Shown: positions 46,280-59,200 of the stretch, piece by piece
Numbering within the stretch: position 1 is the stretch's first letter
Layout of the letters: each line of letters starts with the position of its first letter
Source: Neolentinus lepideus HHB14362 ss-1
Lineage: Eukaryota > Basidiomycota > Agaricomycetes > Gloeophyllales > Gloeophyllaceae
Length of the DNA: 64,000 bases
Reading direction: 5' to 3'
NCBI GenBank assembly: GCA_001632425.1
Contig: KV425581.1
Coordinates: forward strand, 281,415-345,414
The notes under the pieces: model-generated
Told to the model about the DNA's origin: nothing
Seen by the model: the letters and a program-made list of their open reading frames with translations, nothing else
The model's database searches: none
Made by a program: the position numbers and the translations under genes

Positions 46280-46457
46280 ATGGTTGCGCAAAGATGCTGC
46301 CACCCCGGCTGTAGCAGTTGGGCACAGTCTGGCTCTAACTACTGCAGCATTCGTGCGTCAATGTTGTCGATCTGGTATGCGCCTCGTATCTAACATGTCC
46401 TCGCCCGCAGACCCGGCTTCCTGCTGCGTGGAACCACTGGGTTTCGTACCTGCCTAA
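46280..46457 (+). CDS. 39-residue Cys-rich small protein (C..C..C..H knuckle)
   Basis: Two exons, 46280-46352 (phase 1) and 46411-46457, are joined by a 58-nt GTGCGT..GCAG intron. The ATG has A at -3 and G at +4. Exon 1 begins MVAQRCCHPGCSSWAQ, and Cys/His residues lie in a C-x4-C-x10-C-x3-H-like pattern, a possible zinc knuckle. Exon 2 adds another CC pair and ends LGFVPA with TAA at 46455-46457. There is no signal peptide. A good 5' splice site (AAGG|GTGAGT) just after the stop hints at longer or alternative transcripts. The pattern resembles the Cys-rich head of the nearby APH-like gene. Function unknown. Confidence 0.5.
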
Positions 46458-48147
46458 GGGTGAGTACAATTACGCACTCGAAGATCACCTCTACATTGAC
46501 GATGACGCATGTTCCACAACCCTTGTTGCGCACGCATCCTTCAAGCAGCGCCGTGCTATTGACTACGATGGCAACTGATTTAGGGGCCTCACAAGTAATG
46601 GAAATCTCCTTGAAATCAATGCTCACATTCTCCTCCATACATGTCTTCTATCAAATTCCATGTCGATCAATATTCCGCATCATATTCTGGGTCCCATAGG
46701 TCATTAATGGTGTTTACGTACCTGAGAAACCATTGGTCGTACATTTCCGCAAAGTTTAAATTTTTATGCTTCTCTTGTGCTGCTTGTATTCGTATTGCTT
46801 CAAGTAAATCACCGTCGAATGAATGATTTTGTACCTGTCAGTCGATCCGTTCAGGATCGCCAACCTGTCCAGTATTGCAGAAGACCTCTGCATGCGCAAC
46901 ATCTACCCGGACACACCTGCTTCCTGGATCAGATCACTACTATACGCTCATCGGTCTTGATGTGTGTTGTGTTATCTCGCAATGATAGCACTGGCACGAG
47001 GAGGCTCGCCCTCATCAATACGTGCTTCAGAACAGAAAGGCTCCCGGCACTTACATCACGGATACTAACCGAACTAGAGCTTGGTTCAGAATCGATTCGG
47101 AGCATTCTTGTTCGAGCAGGACCTCGGTGAGGGCCTTATCATAATTGTTGCACCCATTATCAGTCCCTACACCCCACCTCGTCCTGTTAGTAGCTGCTGC
47201 AAACGATCTCGGGTGATGCTCCCAGTAGCCGCTGGTTAGGCTGCCACTGGTTCGTCCATTCCGCGTAGCTGCTGATAGGCGTGTGTATCACAACAAGCAA
47301 TACATTTTAACAGCGTGATGATATCATCTTGAGAAACTATAATAAGATGTTTCGAGTGATTTGATTAACTGTAAACCAGCTGATGACCTTAACAGCAGCT
47401 TACAATCACTACAAGTCACATTGAGATTGTAGACTTTGCCAAGGAATGGCTATATATCTTGATCACCGGCATGTAGTGACTTCTCTAGGACCTTCGTAAG
47501 GCTGAAGTGCTGAAGCTTAATTAAGCTCAGAACCTATATAGTACAAAGGCCGCCGAGACTTTCAATGTTCAAGTTCACAACATCGCATAAGACTGGATGG
47601 ACGTTGGAGAACTACTCTGCTACAAGACAATAGAATGTGGTGTTAGTCGACATAGATTGCGAGATACCTGCATCTAATAGCCTGACAAGGGCGTACTGGT
47701 GAAAACGAGGGTGAAACATGTCGGCGTGACAGTGATGACCCGAGTCACGCTGCTCTCGTTCAGCTTGCGGCTGCCTTCAGTACCTTGTGCCCACCTGTGT
47801 CTTTACTCAACGTCTAGCATACGACTATTGTAGTCGGCGTTTATACTAACCGGAAAGCAATCTACTTGATTTCTGTCATTGAGAGGTGCGCTGCCTCATA
47901 CTAAGGCTTGGGTGTCGGCTTACTCATCCCAGATAGTCCTTGCACCACAGTAGGTCGTCTTGGACTAGGTATACTTGCTCCAGTTCATGGCCTGGTCAGG
48001 TATCTAAGTTAGTCCTGTGCTTCTAGGACACGGGAATTCTTTGCGAAGCTTGTTACATAAAGGTACGCGTGTCTGTCTCGCGGGCTACACGACTAGGACC
48101 ACTCATCCTCCAGGTCTTTGCAAGATCCTATATGCCCCTCTCCAGAA
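46458..48147. other. 1.7 kb without a recognised gene
   Basis: AT-rich sequence with short frames only. A stretch at about 46851-46960, preceded by a TTCAG acceptor-like site, can be read as IANLSSIAEDLCMRNIYPDT, which looks protein-like but has no recognisable partner exons. It may be a remnant exon or part of a longer form of the Cys-rich gene. Confidence 0.4.
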
Positions 48148-50935
48148 ATGGCGACCCCACAACCACCTTACTCTCAGCCTGGACCCTCGTACTACCACGC
48201 CATGCAACCCCCCATTCCCTCGCCTTACGTCTACGGTGCGCCGCCTCATAACGCCGCCCCGTACGCGTACTCCCCGTACCCTCAGTCCCCCGTGCACGGT
48301 CCAGGACCCATGCACCACACGACGAGTTCTCACCGCGGTAGAGGAGGCTACCACCCGTCGCGAGCGTCCTTCCAGGCATTCCCACCGCCCGTACACCACC
48401 ACCACCACCACCCCTACATGCACCAGCCGCAGATTCCTCAAGACAATTACCCTCCACATCCCAAGTACCAAGGCCCATTCTCCCCGCCGACCGGCTATCC
48501 TGCTCAGCTTGGCCTGTCGCCTGCCAATTTCTCCCCCGCATGGTCTCCGGAAGTACCCTCTCCTCTGTCTCCTTTACCGAAACAATTGATGATGCCCCCG
48601 CCCAATCAATCCTTTGCACCGCCTCGCGCCACTCGCTCACCTGTCACACAACCTGAAGAAATACAGGCATCGCACTCCATGGAAGAATCTAAGCAGGATA
48701 CGCCCCGAACTCCGGAGGCTCAAGAGCCCCCTGCAGCCGCCGAGCCCGCAGCCGCTCCGCCGCCCGAACCCAGACCTACGTCGTTCATTCCGTCACCTAT
48801 CTCCCCAACGCGGTCGTTATCACCAACAACAGGACGCTGGGCGGTATGGTCGCGGCGGCCCAAAAACCCGTCGCATGCTCCAGCCATCATATTCGCATCG
48901 CGCTCGCGGCCCCCGCCGGAGGTGCTGGACAGTGCGCTGGAGGAGCGCACGCCGCCCCCGTCGCCCGTACTAGCGAAGGCGTCTCTTCCTCTGCCCGGCC
49001 CCGGCGAGGCTGCTGCTGCTACGCAACCCAACACGCCCGAGACCGAGCGGGTGTCGCCGCAGCCCGAGGTCCCTTCGTCCGCTACGGCGACCGAGACGAC
49101 GCCGGCCACCTCGACAGCGCCAGGGTCTCCCTTCTCCACGACGACATCGATCTCGCAGAACGCGCGGGTAACCACGCCCTCCCCCAAGACGCAAGAGAAG
49201 GTGGGCGACTCTCTCGAGGCTGCGGCGTCGCCGAGTCAGACTCTCGCGGAGTCGACGTCGTCGACACCGACACCGGCGCCAGTACCTCAGGCAAAACCGG
49301 CGGCGAAGTCATGGGCGTCGCTCCTTCGGCCTGGTGGCTCGGCATCGACGTCCAAGCTACCTACGTCCTCGGTTGTTGGGTTCTCTATCCCTGCAGCATC
49401 TCTGTCTTCCCCGTCCTCCTCGGTAGGCGGCGTCAACGGTGCCCCTGCCGTCTCCGTCCCCCATAAGGCTGAGCTCCTCGGTCTTCTGTCGTCTGGGCTC
49501 GGGAACAATGTAACTGGAGGCGCTTTGAAGATCCGCCCGCGCGGTCTCGTTAACCAGGGCAACATGTGCTTCGCGAACGCGGTTCTGCAGGTGCTCGTCT
49601 ACTGCCCGCCATTCCACCGGCTGTTCACGGAGCTCGGGAAGTACCTACCCTTGCCTGCTCCTCTGCCATCTTTGAACGGGACCACGGAGAGCTCCAATGC
49701 GGGCACGCCGCTCGTAGACGCAACGATACGGTTCCTGAAGGAGTTCGCCGTGGAGGAAGCCGAGGGCAAGGGCAAGGGGAGGACGCGGGAGGAGGAGGGA
49801 GACGCGGACGGAGATGCGGCGGATTGGTTCGTCCCCGGGTACGTGTATGACGCGATGAAGGAGAAGAAGCGGTTCGAGAACATGCGCGGGGGCCACCAGG
49901 AGGACGCGGAGGAGTTCTTTGGGTTCTACCTGGACACGCTCGAGGAGGAGTTGCTCGCGCTGCAGACGCATCTGAGTCCGGCGAGCGTGCGGGCGGTGCA
50001 GCGGCAGCAAGTTGAGGAGCGGCTGGAGGAGGAGCCGTCGCAGAAGGACGAGGGGTGGATGGAGGTTGGGAAGAGGAACAAGACGGTGGTTACTCGTACG
50101 GTATGTTGGACTATGATTACAAGTTGGGGCTGGATGGCTGACCTGACCGGATTTGGCAGATCAAGACGACTGAGTCGCCTATAACGAAAATATTTGGGGG
50201 CAAGTTCAGGTCTACGCTCCGAGCTCCGCAACAGCGTGCCTCTGTCGTTGTGGAGGACTGGCGGTCGATAAGGCTTGATATTCAGGTACGTTGTTCATCT
50301 CCCTTGTGATTGACGCCGCGAATCCTAACGTATTTGGCATGCAGCGCGAAAATATCCACACCATCAAAGATGCACTGAGCTACATCTCCCACCCTCAGCC
50401 AGTGCAGATGTCCGCTCCGAACCGCCCTGGTGTCACCATCGAAGCGAGTCAGCAGGTTCTCATTGACTTACTACCTCCTATTCTAGTCCTGCACATGAAG
50501 CGGTTCCTGTACGACCCAGCTGCGGGCGGTGTTGTGAAAATTGGGAAGCAGATCACCTTCGGTCCTGAGGTCGAGATTGGGCCTGAGCTGATGGCTCCCA
50601 CTCGTAAAATGGCGACGCCAGAACGGTACAAACTATTTGGGGGTAGGTTATATTGTTCTCAGAGACGCGAGAAAATGTGTGAATTGACCTCGGTATTTAC
50701 AGTGTTGTACCACCACGGCCTGTCAGCCTCTGGTGGACATTACACTATCGACGTCCTCCATCCCAACCGTGAGGGCAGCATGAAACCACGCGAAGGGTGG
50801 ATTCGCATTGACGATGAATTCGTCTCGGACGTCAGACCCGAAGATGTCTTTAACGGCTTCGACAGGGATGACCGTTGCGCTTATCTCTTACTGTACCGAA
50901 GAGTAGGGTGGGGTGCGCAGGCTGTACGGACATGA
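48148..50935 (+). CDS. ubiquitin carboxyl-terminal hydrolase, UBP3/USP10 type
   Basis: This is a cysteine-protease deubiquitinase; Ubp3/USP10 acts with Bre5/G3BP in ribophagy, vesicle transport and stress. The ATG at 48148 begins MATPQPPYSQPGPSYYHAMQ. The first ~440 residues are Pro/Ser/Thr-rich and disordered. The catalytic domain opens with RGLVNQGNMCFANAVLQVLV (nucleophile Cys in NMCFAN) and continues GGHQEDAEEFFGFYLDTLE. A 59-nt intron (about 50102-50160) leads to SPITKIFGGKFRSTL. Further exons carry ENIHTIKDALSYISHP, LPPILVLHMKRFLYDP and the His box HHGLSASGGHYTIDVLHP, then DEFVSDVRPEDVF and AYLLLYRR. Cys, His and Asp-box residues are all present. Roughly 860 residues in four exons. Confidence 0.93.
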
Positions 50936-51131
50936 TCTTTTTTTGTAGCTGTAGCTTTAGGTTTCGTATTGATGCTGTTTGATTTCGATGATGCTTTGCG
51001 TTGCATAATTTAGACTAATAGATTGGTGTAGGAGGCCGCATGTCAATTCACAAGGTGAGCCTTGAGAGAAATGGGATATGCAAGGAACGACTAGTACTTT
51101 GTTATCGACAAAGGATGCGTACACTACGATA

Positions 51132-54131
51132 CTACAGATTATATATATTCCAAGACTGCACAAGGAGGTTAGCAGAGGTGATGGACATAGGGATACGGTA
51201 CGCACTTCACGCCACCCGAGACCCCAATAATCGTTGATTGGACCATCAATACCGAATGCTACCCCTCTGAACCACCAAAAGGTGCCGACGATGATGAATG
51301 TGCATACGCCGAAGGCTATCCGTTTTGTTTGCTCGCTGAGTCGACGAGAGGAGAAGATAAAGTGATCGAGAAGGTGTGCCAGCAGGAGTACGGAAAAGTA
51401 TAGTGTGGGTAGCTACACGGGACGTGAGAACAGCCCGAAAGGAAAAGAGCTGGACGGGAGTACGTACGTAGTGATGCACGTATGTTACACGACCCATTAT
51501 CATGAAAGGGACTTCGAAGGAAGGTAAGTACATGAGCAGAGCTCGAGACCTAACTTACTCACAGTAATGCAGGAACCAGCCTACAAACGCAATCTTGCCC
51601 ACATACAAGAAGTGTTCCCATTCTCCTATGAGCCCATCATTCATCAGTAGGAGACCTCCATACAACACAAAGTAGACCCACGAGGTTCCATATCAACATA
51701 TTTTCGCTGCTGCCGCAGCAAGTAGACTCCAAGCGCAGTAAGAAAGACAAAGAGACTGGCAGTACTTCCCCACCAGATCACCGGCGTCCCGAGTAGGTAG
51801 TATTTCGTCTGAGTATCACCCCAGCCACACATGCGCAGGCCGAGACGAAGCCAGGGCCAGTCGGTTGGCTTCGACGCAAGGATGTCCTCCTTGTCGGGAT
51901 CGGGGATGAGAGCGTTATTGGACGTCCACATTGCCACGTTTAGGTGGATGAAGTCGCGAAGGAAAGGTGACTTGTAGAACTTAGCATCACCAGCCGGTAC
52001 TTTAAAAGACGATATGTCAGCGAACAAGGACCCGGAAAAGCGGAAAAGGCTCACATCGATCATTCCAATGACTCTCGACGTTCCAATATGTATGAATATC
52101 ATTCGGATTATTCTCCTTATCACAGCTAACCTCCACCTGCTTGAATCCCCACTGCGGCAGAATAGCATTCGCCGCTCTCAAATAGCACCCGGAATCCTCG
52201 TGCTTAAACCTCAGCCGCGTCGTCAACGAATGTATATTCTCGAACCTATCCTTCCTTCCTCTCTTGATATCATCCACAACCTCCACCACCCAATAGTCAT
52301 GGAAGTCCCCGATCGTCGCATTGCCGTAACAAGAGACCTCGTTATTCAGCTTGCTGATCGGCGCGGGTATCGTATGCGAGTGTAGGTTACGTGTGGTCGA
52401 CGCGTGCTGTAGCCGGATGACGTCGCCGTCCTGGAGGAAGCGCAGGGGTCCATCCGGGTCGTACTCCGGTTCATCCCACCGCGGGACGATGATCCAGTCG
52501 TTATTGTCGTCCTTGTAGTGGTAGCAAGTGACTTGTTGCTGGTTCGAACCGACGGGGTATGTCTGAACGTGCGAGTGGAGAAGACCGCCACCCCAACCCA
52601 TGTTCTTGAGCGTTAGCTTGGAGCCATACGCAATGTCTAGACGTATGTTCAACGTAATCCGACGAGCATGGTAGCCTCAACATACCCAGCGGGTTCTTCG
52701 CGAAATCGTTGCCGACGAGGTTAGCCTGGAACAACGAGCTCATCTGCGAGTCTCCAGGACCAGAGTGATTCAGAACCAAGAAGTGCATCTTGAAAGAGGC
52801 CATGTACACCAATATCGGCAAGACAATGAGACACGCTATTCTTGCGCCCCAATGTCTTAGTTGATCTTGCTATACGACTGCACTTAAGAAGACGCGAATA
52901 CAACCAAAATGAGGAGAGCTTACCACAGACATCCTTACGTCCCCGAATTTCTCCCACAAATCTTCGATCGTGTACAGGCCGACCAGGGCCGTGACGAAGA
53001 GACCGATCCATTTTACGCTGCGACATAGTCAGTGGAGAACGTCATTACTATAAGATATGAATCACCTCATCACGCAGCCGATTGATAGGCCAGTAAATGC
53101 TAACCACAACCACCAGTCGAAAGTAAACGATCTAAAGAGCACAGGATCAGGGGAAATTAACGTAAGGTAGATATATACGCACTGATATTGCTGATTGTGG
53201 AACTTGGTAAGAGCGAAGACAGTGGTGAATGTGAAGCACAGCAGCATTGAATCCAATAAGATAAACCTCGAGATACATAACCACGCAACATCTAGAGACG
53301 AGGACAAGGTTGGGAGGAGCAGACAGATGCATCGAAATCGTGTGCACTCACCACAGAGAACCATGATTGCAACTAAATGACAAGCCCACCAGCTCATACC
53401 TAGTTCCACAGCTGTGTACCACCCTAAGGGCACCATGACCACACCAAACATTGCCATGAGCACCCGCATAGCGACATATGGCACAGTGTCTGGGTACTGC
53501 TCTCCACTCTTGAACTCGAAGCTCCCGTCATAGCCTGACAGCAGCCCGGCGAGCCCAACCAGCATCTTGCCCAGCGGCGGATGGACATCGAAGTAGAATT
53601 CGCGCTTCAGGTAGTGCGATCCGAATTTGCCAAAGTGAGCTTCATCCCATATGACATACGGCGATTTGCCTATTTTGTGGAAGCGGGTCCAGCAAGAGAG
53701 AAGGGTGTATACTACTGGCGGGATGTGTTCCAGGTTCTGTTGCAGGAACTCGGTCTTGACGTAGCGTATGAAGTTAATACTCGAACATCAATCTGAATGT
53801 CACATACGAATGTCGCAGGTGGAGGGGGTGGAGGTCTTCTGAGCCGTCCACCTCCCATGTTCCCCTTCACGCTCCCAATTTTGTTGTACGCATCCCTCCC
53901 TCCATCATCGAACGCCTCCGCCTTGTCGTCGTGCAACCCATTCCCGGCAGGCGCTTTTGGCACTCTCCGGCGGGCCTTCTCCTCGGTCATGTAGTGCAGC
54001 GGTAGCTCCTCCTGATTGACTGTCCAGCTATTAGTAGTGTGCGTCGGGTAAGGAACTTCTTCGAAGTCGGACAACGAGTCTTCTTCGCGTAGGTCGCCGA
54101 CGGGTATCGCGACTTGCGATGGTCTGTGCAT
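51132..54131 (-). CDS. protein O-mannosyltransferase, PMT2 family
   Basis: This ER membrane glycosyltransferase transfers mannose from dolichol-P-mannose to Ser/Thr of secretory proteins. The ATG at 54131 starts a cytosolic head (MHRPSQVAIPVGDLREEDSL). The first luminal loop carries VIWDEAHFGKFGSHYLKREF and FYFDVHPPLGKMLVGLAGLL, where DEAHFGKF with the acidic DE pair marks the PMT2 subfamily. Several helices follow, then MIR repeats (GGGLLHSHVQTYPVGSNQQQ, IRLQHASTTRNLHSHT, TRLRFKHEDSGCYLRA) and C-terminal helices (LLGTPVIWWGSTASLFVFLT, AFVGWFLHYL). The last intron (GTGCGT.. to ..TGTGCAG) joins WRE to SWNIYNL with TAG at 51132-51134. About twelve introns, approximately 760 residues. Intact. 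Confidence 0.94.
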
Positions 54132-54454
54132 GCGCTGCGTCCCACCTGGTCAATGCGCAGTGTGAGCGGCAGACTCAATAGATGAGCTGAAGCTAGCTAG
54201 TAGAGCCAGGAATAATACAAAGGTGTATGCATGTTACTCAATGCGCTGGTTCTCATACTGCTAAAGAAGCGCTGCGGCACGTGCCTAGCCACGTCAAGAT
54301 CGCATCGATGCAAGGCATTTATAACGGGAGTACTGTAACGACCCCTTAGAGCGTGAAAAGTACAGATTGCATTTTAGGAAGCAAAAAAAACAATATTATA
54401 CGAGGAGGAATACACCAGGAGAGATAACAAAGAGCTAAGAGAAGAGATGCGCAA
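54132..54454. other. PMT2 upstream / NOP1 3' flank
   Basis: About 320 bp between the PMT2 start and the NOP1 stop, both on the minus strand. No gene or clear core-promoter element recognised. Confidence 0.5.
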
Positions 54455-55691
54455 TCAGAACTGTCTTCTGTCATAAAGTGCTGAAAGAGCAGGGGCAAGT
54501 TAGTAAGAGAGCAATAATCAGAGCACTGAGACAGACCTGTGACCATTGCGTGGTCTCGCTCGTACGGCTCGAGCGTAACCTGCTCAAGAGGCTTGAAGTG
54601 CTCGTGTCGCAAACCATCGACTTCCTTGGCGAACACAACCGAGGGTGCAACCGTTGAGTCGATACAACTGGCTTTTAGAGAGATGACGGCGTGACCGCCA
54701 TTCCGAAGGAACATGTGTGCGTTAATGGAGATGATACGGCCCTGGTCTGGCTGGGCAACGTCTGCAAAAATGACGTCCACAGTTGAAACAAGCATTCGGT
54801 ATTTGTTAGGCAGGCGGGCGTCCTCCAGGATGGCTACAGAGGGGATTCAGTCAATATACAATCGAAAAATCAGAGACACACACGGATGACATTTGTCCGC
54901 TTTTTGGCCATGCCAATCAAGTCACGTCCTGATCGTGGTGAGAACTCAACCGCGTATACAACACCCTCCTGCGAGTAAAATCAGCATGAGCTCTCGATGC
55001 TCATTGTATACAGAGCTTACCGGTCCAACAATATCGGCTACATGACTGACACTGGTCCCACTCGCAGCACCAAGATACAACACCTTCATCCCGGGCGCAA
55101 TGTACACCTCATCCAACCCACCAAGCACACCCGCCGCAAGCTTACTCCGGAACGGATTCCAGACCCGATACTCAATCTTCGTGCCTTCCACTCCCCCATC
55201 AACCGATATCCGCTTTTCACCATAGACAGACTCGCCCGGAACAAGGTTTTTCGTGACGAGTAGGTGCTCCTTGCCCTTTGCGATGAAGATGCCTGCATGC
55301 CGGTGCGGCTCGAGGACGACGTTCGCGCCACCCCTTCCCCCTGGTCTACTGCCGCCGCGACCGCGACCGCCCCTGTCTCCTCCACGACCACGCCCTCCGC
55401 CTCGCCCACCTCCCCGTCCGCCTCTATCGCCACCGCGTTTGAAAACACCGCCGCCTGAAGAGACCAACGATTTAGGCCATGACCGTAATTAAGATAATGT
55501 AACGCACCTCTTCCACCGCCCCGTCCACCCCCTCGTCCACCCCGGTCACCTCCACCCCGTCCTCCTCGTCCCCCACCTCTGCCTCCAAATCCGCCCCGGT
55601 TTCCTGAATCACCTAGTTCAACCAGCGAGTTGAAGTCAGCCAAAAGAACAGTCTGATATTCATAGCTTCCTGTTCACTCACCGAATGCCAT
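54455..55691 (-). CDS. NOP1: fibrillarin, box C/D snoRNP 2'-O-methyltransferase
   Basis: Fibrillarin uses SAM to methylate rRNA at sites chosen by box C/D snoRNAs. The ATG at 55691 opens a 10-nt exon (ATG GCA TTC G) that splices to GDSGNRGGF. The N-terminal GAR domain of RGG repeats is itself split by an intron (about 55455-55510). The core follows: [60 protein letters not shown], and the SAM motif [20 protein letters not shown]. Then come [36 protein letters not shown] and [15 protein letters not shown]. The last intron (..GTCACAG|GTCTGT.. to ..CAG) gives a C-terminus [11 protein letters not shown] at 54455-54457. Length about 310 residues, normal. Confidence 0.96.
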
Positions 55692-55730
55692 TTTAATGCC
55701 GAGTACGGTTATGTCTTGAAGTCGCAGCGA

Positions 55731-56204
55731 ATGGTTTGCAGGTTTGCAGAAAAATTGGATCTTGAGAAGATCTCAGATCACAGTGTGGGAAAGCATAGAC
55801 TTAAATCGCATGCCGGCATTATCCGGGAGACTCTGTATAATGAATTGATGGCGAAGCTGCAAGCTGCTACCCTTCACGCGCATGTTTACGCAGATTCCAG
55901 CCATTACACATCCTACAAAAAATCTACAGACATACCAACATCCGAACGCGAGGAGAAACTACAGTGGTACAGCGATATCATCCGCTCGAAAGAACTAATA
56001 CAATTAAATGAACCTCTTACTTCTCCAATATTCGACCCATCTCTCGGCATCGGCAGTAGAAAGCTGATCAACGCGTCCGATAGTCTTGCTGCCCTTCCGA
56101 ACCTCATCGATCGCAAAGCGCACTATACCCCCCGCCTCGACATTATCAGCGCCAGCAACATCGAGGGACTTATGAGCCTCCGCGAAATGCTTGAAGAAGT
56201 CTAG
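55731..56204 (+). CDS. hypothetical ORF, antisense overlap with the reductase C-terminus
   Basis: A 157-codon intronless frame starts 40 bp from the divergent NOP1 start. Residues look protein-like (MVCRFAEKLDLEKISDHSVG.., ..TSEREEKLQWYSDIIRSKEL.., ending GLMSLREMLEEV), but I recognise no family. Its last ~200 nt lie antisense to the last exon of the adenylate-forming reductase (56004-56204), which is clearly real. It is either a genuine overlapping gene or partly a shadow. Confidence is low. Confidence 0.35.
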   Translation: MVCRFAEKLDLEKISDHSVGKHRLKSHAGIIRETLYNELMAKLQAATLHAHVYADSSHYTSYKKSTDIPTSEREEKLQWYSDIIRSKELIQLNEPLTSPIFDPSLGIGSRKLINASDSLAALPNLIDRKAHYTPRLDIISASNIEGLMSLREMLEEV

Positions 56205-59200
56205 CAATCTAATCGCGGGCTGAAACACAAAGGCATCAGCTCAGCATCCGATGACAGGTATGCAAAACTGATGGGCACTCACGATTTTGTCGTAGTCGTC
56301 CTCCTTAGCCTGCATAGCCTTCTTCTCTAAGTTGTCTATCCATTCTGGGAAGGGGACTAGCGGCAGAGGCTGAGACGAGTCTCGTGCGAGGGCCGAGGCG
56401 ACGTCGCACATGACCGCAGACCACATGGCAGGCTTCGGATGGACAACGTTCAGCGCCAAAGGGGCTTTCCCAGAGCCGAAAGCGACGTCCGAAATGACGG
56501 ACGCCACGGTGTGCATGGGGACCCATGAGACCACCTATCCCTAGGTCAATTACACGATACACTGTGAGGACAGAAGCGCTTACACCCTGGGTATCTGGTA
56601 ATGAGCCGAGAACCAGACTTGACTTCACCAGGATGGGCACCCAGTCGCTCGTAGCCCAAGCTCCCTTCGGCAGACCACCACAGATCTGACCAATACGTAG
56701 CGAGGTGCTGTTGAGACCATACGCAGACGCCGCGGCCAGGACCTTACGGGCGATTAGCAAAAGCTATCCGGCAGGAGTAGAAAGACAATTACCTGCTCCA
56801 CGACATACTTGCCCTCACCATACCCACCACCCACAGCCCACTCAGGCTCTGCCACGACCTTCTCCGGATACGGTCCCTTTGATGAGTCCCAAGACTGCCC
56901 AACCGAGATAGACGACGTGAAGATGAACTTGAGAGATGGGCCCGCCTTCGATGTCAAAGCAAAGTCAATAAGACTCCGCGTCGCCTTGATGTTGGGCTCA
57001 AAGGAGGATAAAGAGAGGTTGAAGTCGAGTCTCCATGCATTATGGATAATGTGCGTCACAGAAGAGTGTATCTGTCGAGCAAATTCATGGCTATTATCGG
57101 ATGTCTAGCAAAAGACATCTCTTACCTCGCTATGTAACTCCGCCACCAGGCCCAAATTCTTTGTTGCAGCATCCCCTTCCAGGAACACTAATTTTGTTGA
57201 GGCCAGTAACTCTACAGACAGCCCCTTATCCTCGAATGCAACTTTCTGCCTCTCCTCCGGAGGCCCGGTACTCGACTTGCGATTGAACGTATACACCCTC
57301 GCCACCCTCTCGTCACCCAGCAGACTAGCCAAGATATACGACCCCAAACTCCCCGTGGACCCTGTTAGCAATACCACCGCATCTCCCGTCTTCTGCGCGC
57401 TACTCCCCGAGGCCTTAGGGAAATCCTTTGAATACTTCTCGAACATGGTCAGAATGGCCTTCGCTGGCGCCTTGTCGTGCAACCCGTCAAGAGTAGTAGG
57501 AGAAACGAGAGCTGCAACGGCAGTCGCCAGCTCAATGATCGTCGGATTGTTATACACGATGTTTTGAGTGAGCCCGGTGAGCGCCTGCTTGGCACCTGGG
57601 TCGACGGAGAGGCGCAGTGCGCCAGTGATGCGGTTGCGCAGGAAGATCGCGCTTAAGCTGTTCGATAACAAGTGAGCACAGTGACTTCATCGAGAAAAAG
57701 GTACCTGCCTATCGAATCCTTGCTCAAAGAGATCACCCTCGGGATCAACCTTTCTCTCATGATTAATTTGCTCCGCATCCTGCAGCAACCACGGCACGAG
57801 ATCCGTCGTCGTCCAGCTCTTGGGCGGTTCAACATTCACCGACTTGAAGCTAGACTCCACAGCTTCATACCTTTACCAAGATTCGCTCATCTGTAACCTG
57901 CAATGCATTATAATGTACATGGATACTCACAATGCGTCGATCTCTTTCTCATACAGCGCTATCGTCGGCTTCCGCTGGACTGTCCCCTTCGCAGCGCGGG
58001 GGAGAGGCTTCTTTGGGTCGCTAACCAAAATCATCTCCTTAAACAGTCTACTAAATGCCGGCGCATCTTTATTGGCTTCTTCCACCACCGGCCTGCCAGC
58101 CAACCCCGGTATTAGCCCGCTTCTCCCAGAAGCTAGAAGACCCTCCATACGCACCAGATCTTATTCCGAAACTCTCCCAAGGCTTTCTCATCCTTCGGAT
58201 CAATAGCAAACTCGGGCGTCGGCTCGATAATTATGCCCACTTGGTCGCGCCCCCGGCCAAACATGAGCGTGCCCTGCACCATCGGGCTGTGTAGAATGTG
58301 GCCCTCTATCGGGGCAGGGACTGTCTTCTCTCCTGAGGCAAGGACGAGTACATCATCCGTCCGGCCAACGCTGGGGGTTGATGGATTCGGGAGTAAGAAG
58401 GTTGTAATGAGGTTGTTAAGGGACTTGTGTGCTTACATTCTCCAGAGACCCTTGACGGTCGGATGCTTCTCCCACAGATCAGACGTTGCGTACCCCTTCA
58501 CATCTTCGAGGTTCTCGACTGACAGTTGGTGGTTCTTGTTCGTCTAATCAATTCACCTTTGGATATCGATTCGAATAAAACCGGGAAGGTCATGTACTCA
58601 CAATCATATGTAGCTCATACGTCCCATCGCCCTGGTCCATCCACCGGGCCTTCACTTGATCGCCCAGGCGCATCCACGCCCAATCCTTGGGGTCCTTCTT
58701 AATATGCTGCGCCTTATTGTCTGGGTGGATGTCGAACATATGCGACGGCGCGCCAAACTCGGTGCCTCCATACACGGCACTGATCTTTACGCCGTTCGAG
58801 ACATAGACGTCACCAGCTTTAGCCGACAGGGGACCACCTGCGAACGCCTGTAACCAAAACCTCCCTTCACATTCAAGACAAAACCAAATACACACGGGCA
58901 CTCACCACTATCTCCATCGTCTTCAGATACTCCACCGACTCCTCCTTCTGTGCCCACAACTCGAGGAAAGTCGGCACGACCACTACTGCCGTTGCACCGC
59001 CCCTCTGACAATGCTCCAGCGTATTCTGCGGGTTAGGCATGACAGGCGGGGCAGGGGCTTTCGGCGGGAACACCACTGACGGGTCGCCCGTAACAAGTGG
59101 GGCGTAAAGCTGCATATAAATGCCAAGCGTGTGGAATGACGGGAGCATCATGACGCCAAAGGTGAGCTGGTGGGGGTGATAGCGCGCTTCGGTCACACTG

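Noticed and set aside
47730..47830. Possible further C/D snoRNA (GTGATGA at about 47737)
   Set aside because: No box D at a suitable distance and no flanking stem.
48118..48640. Overlapping plus and minus frames around the UBP3 start
   Set aside because: Proline/arginine-rich shadows of the low-complexity N-terminus; the frame containing the USP Cys box decides the real one.
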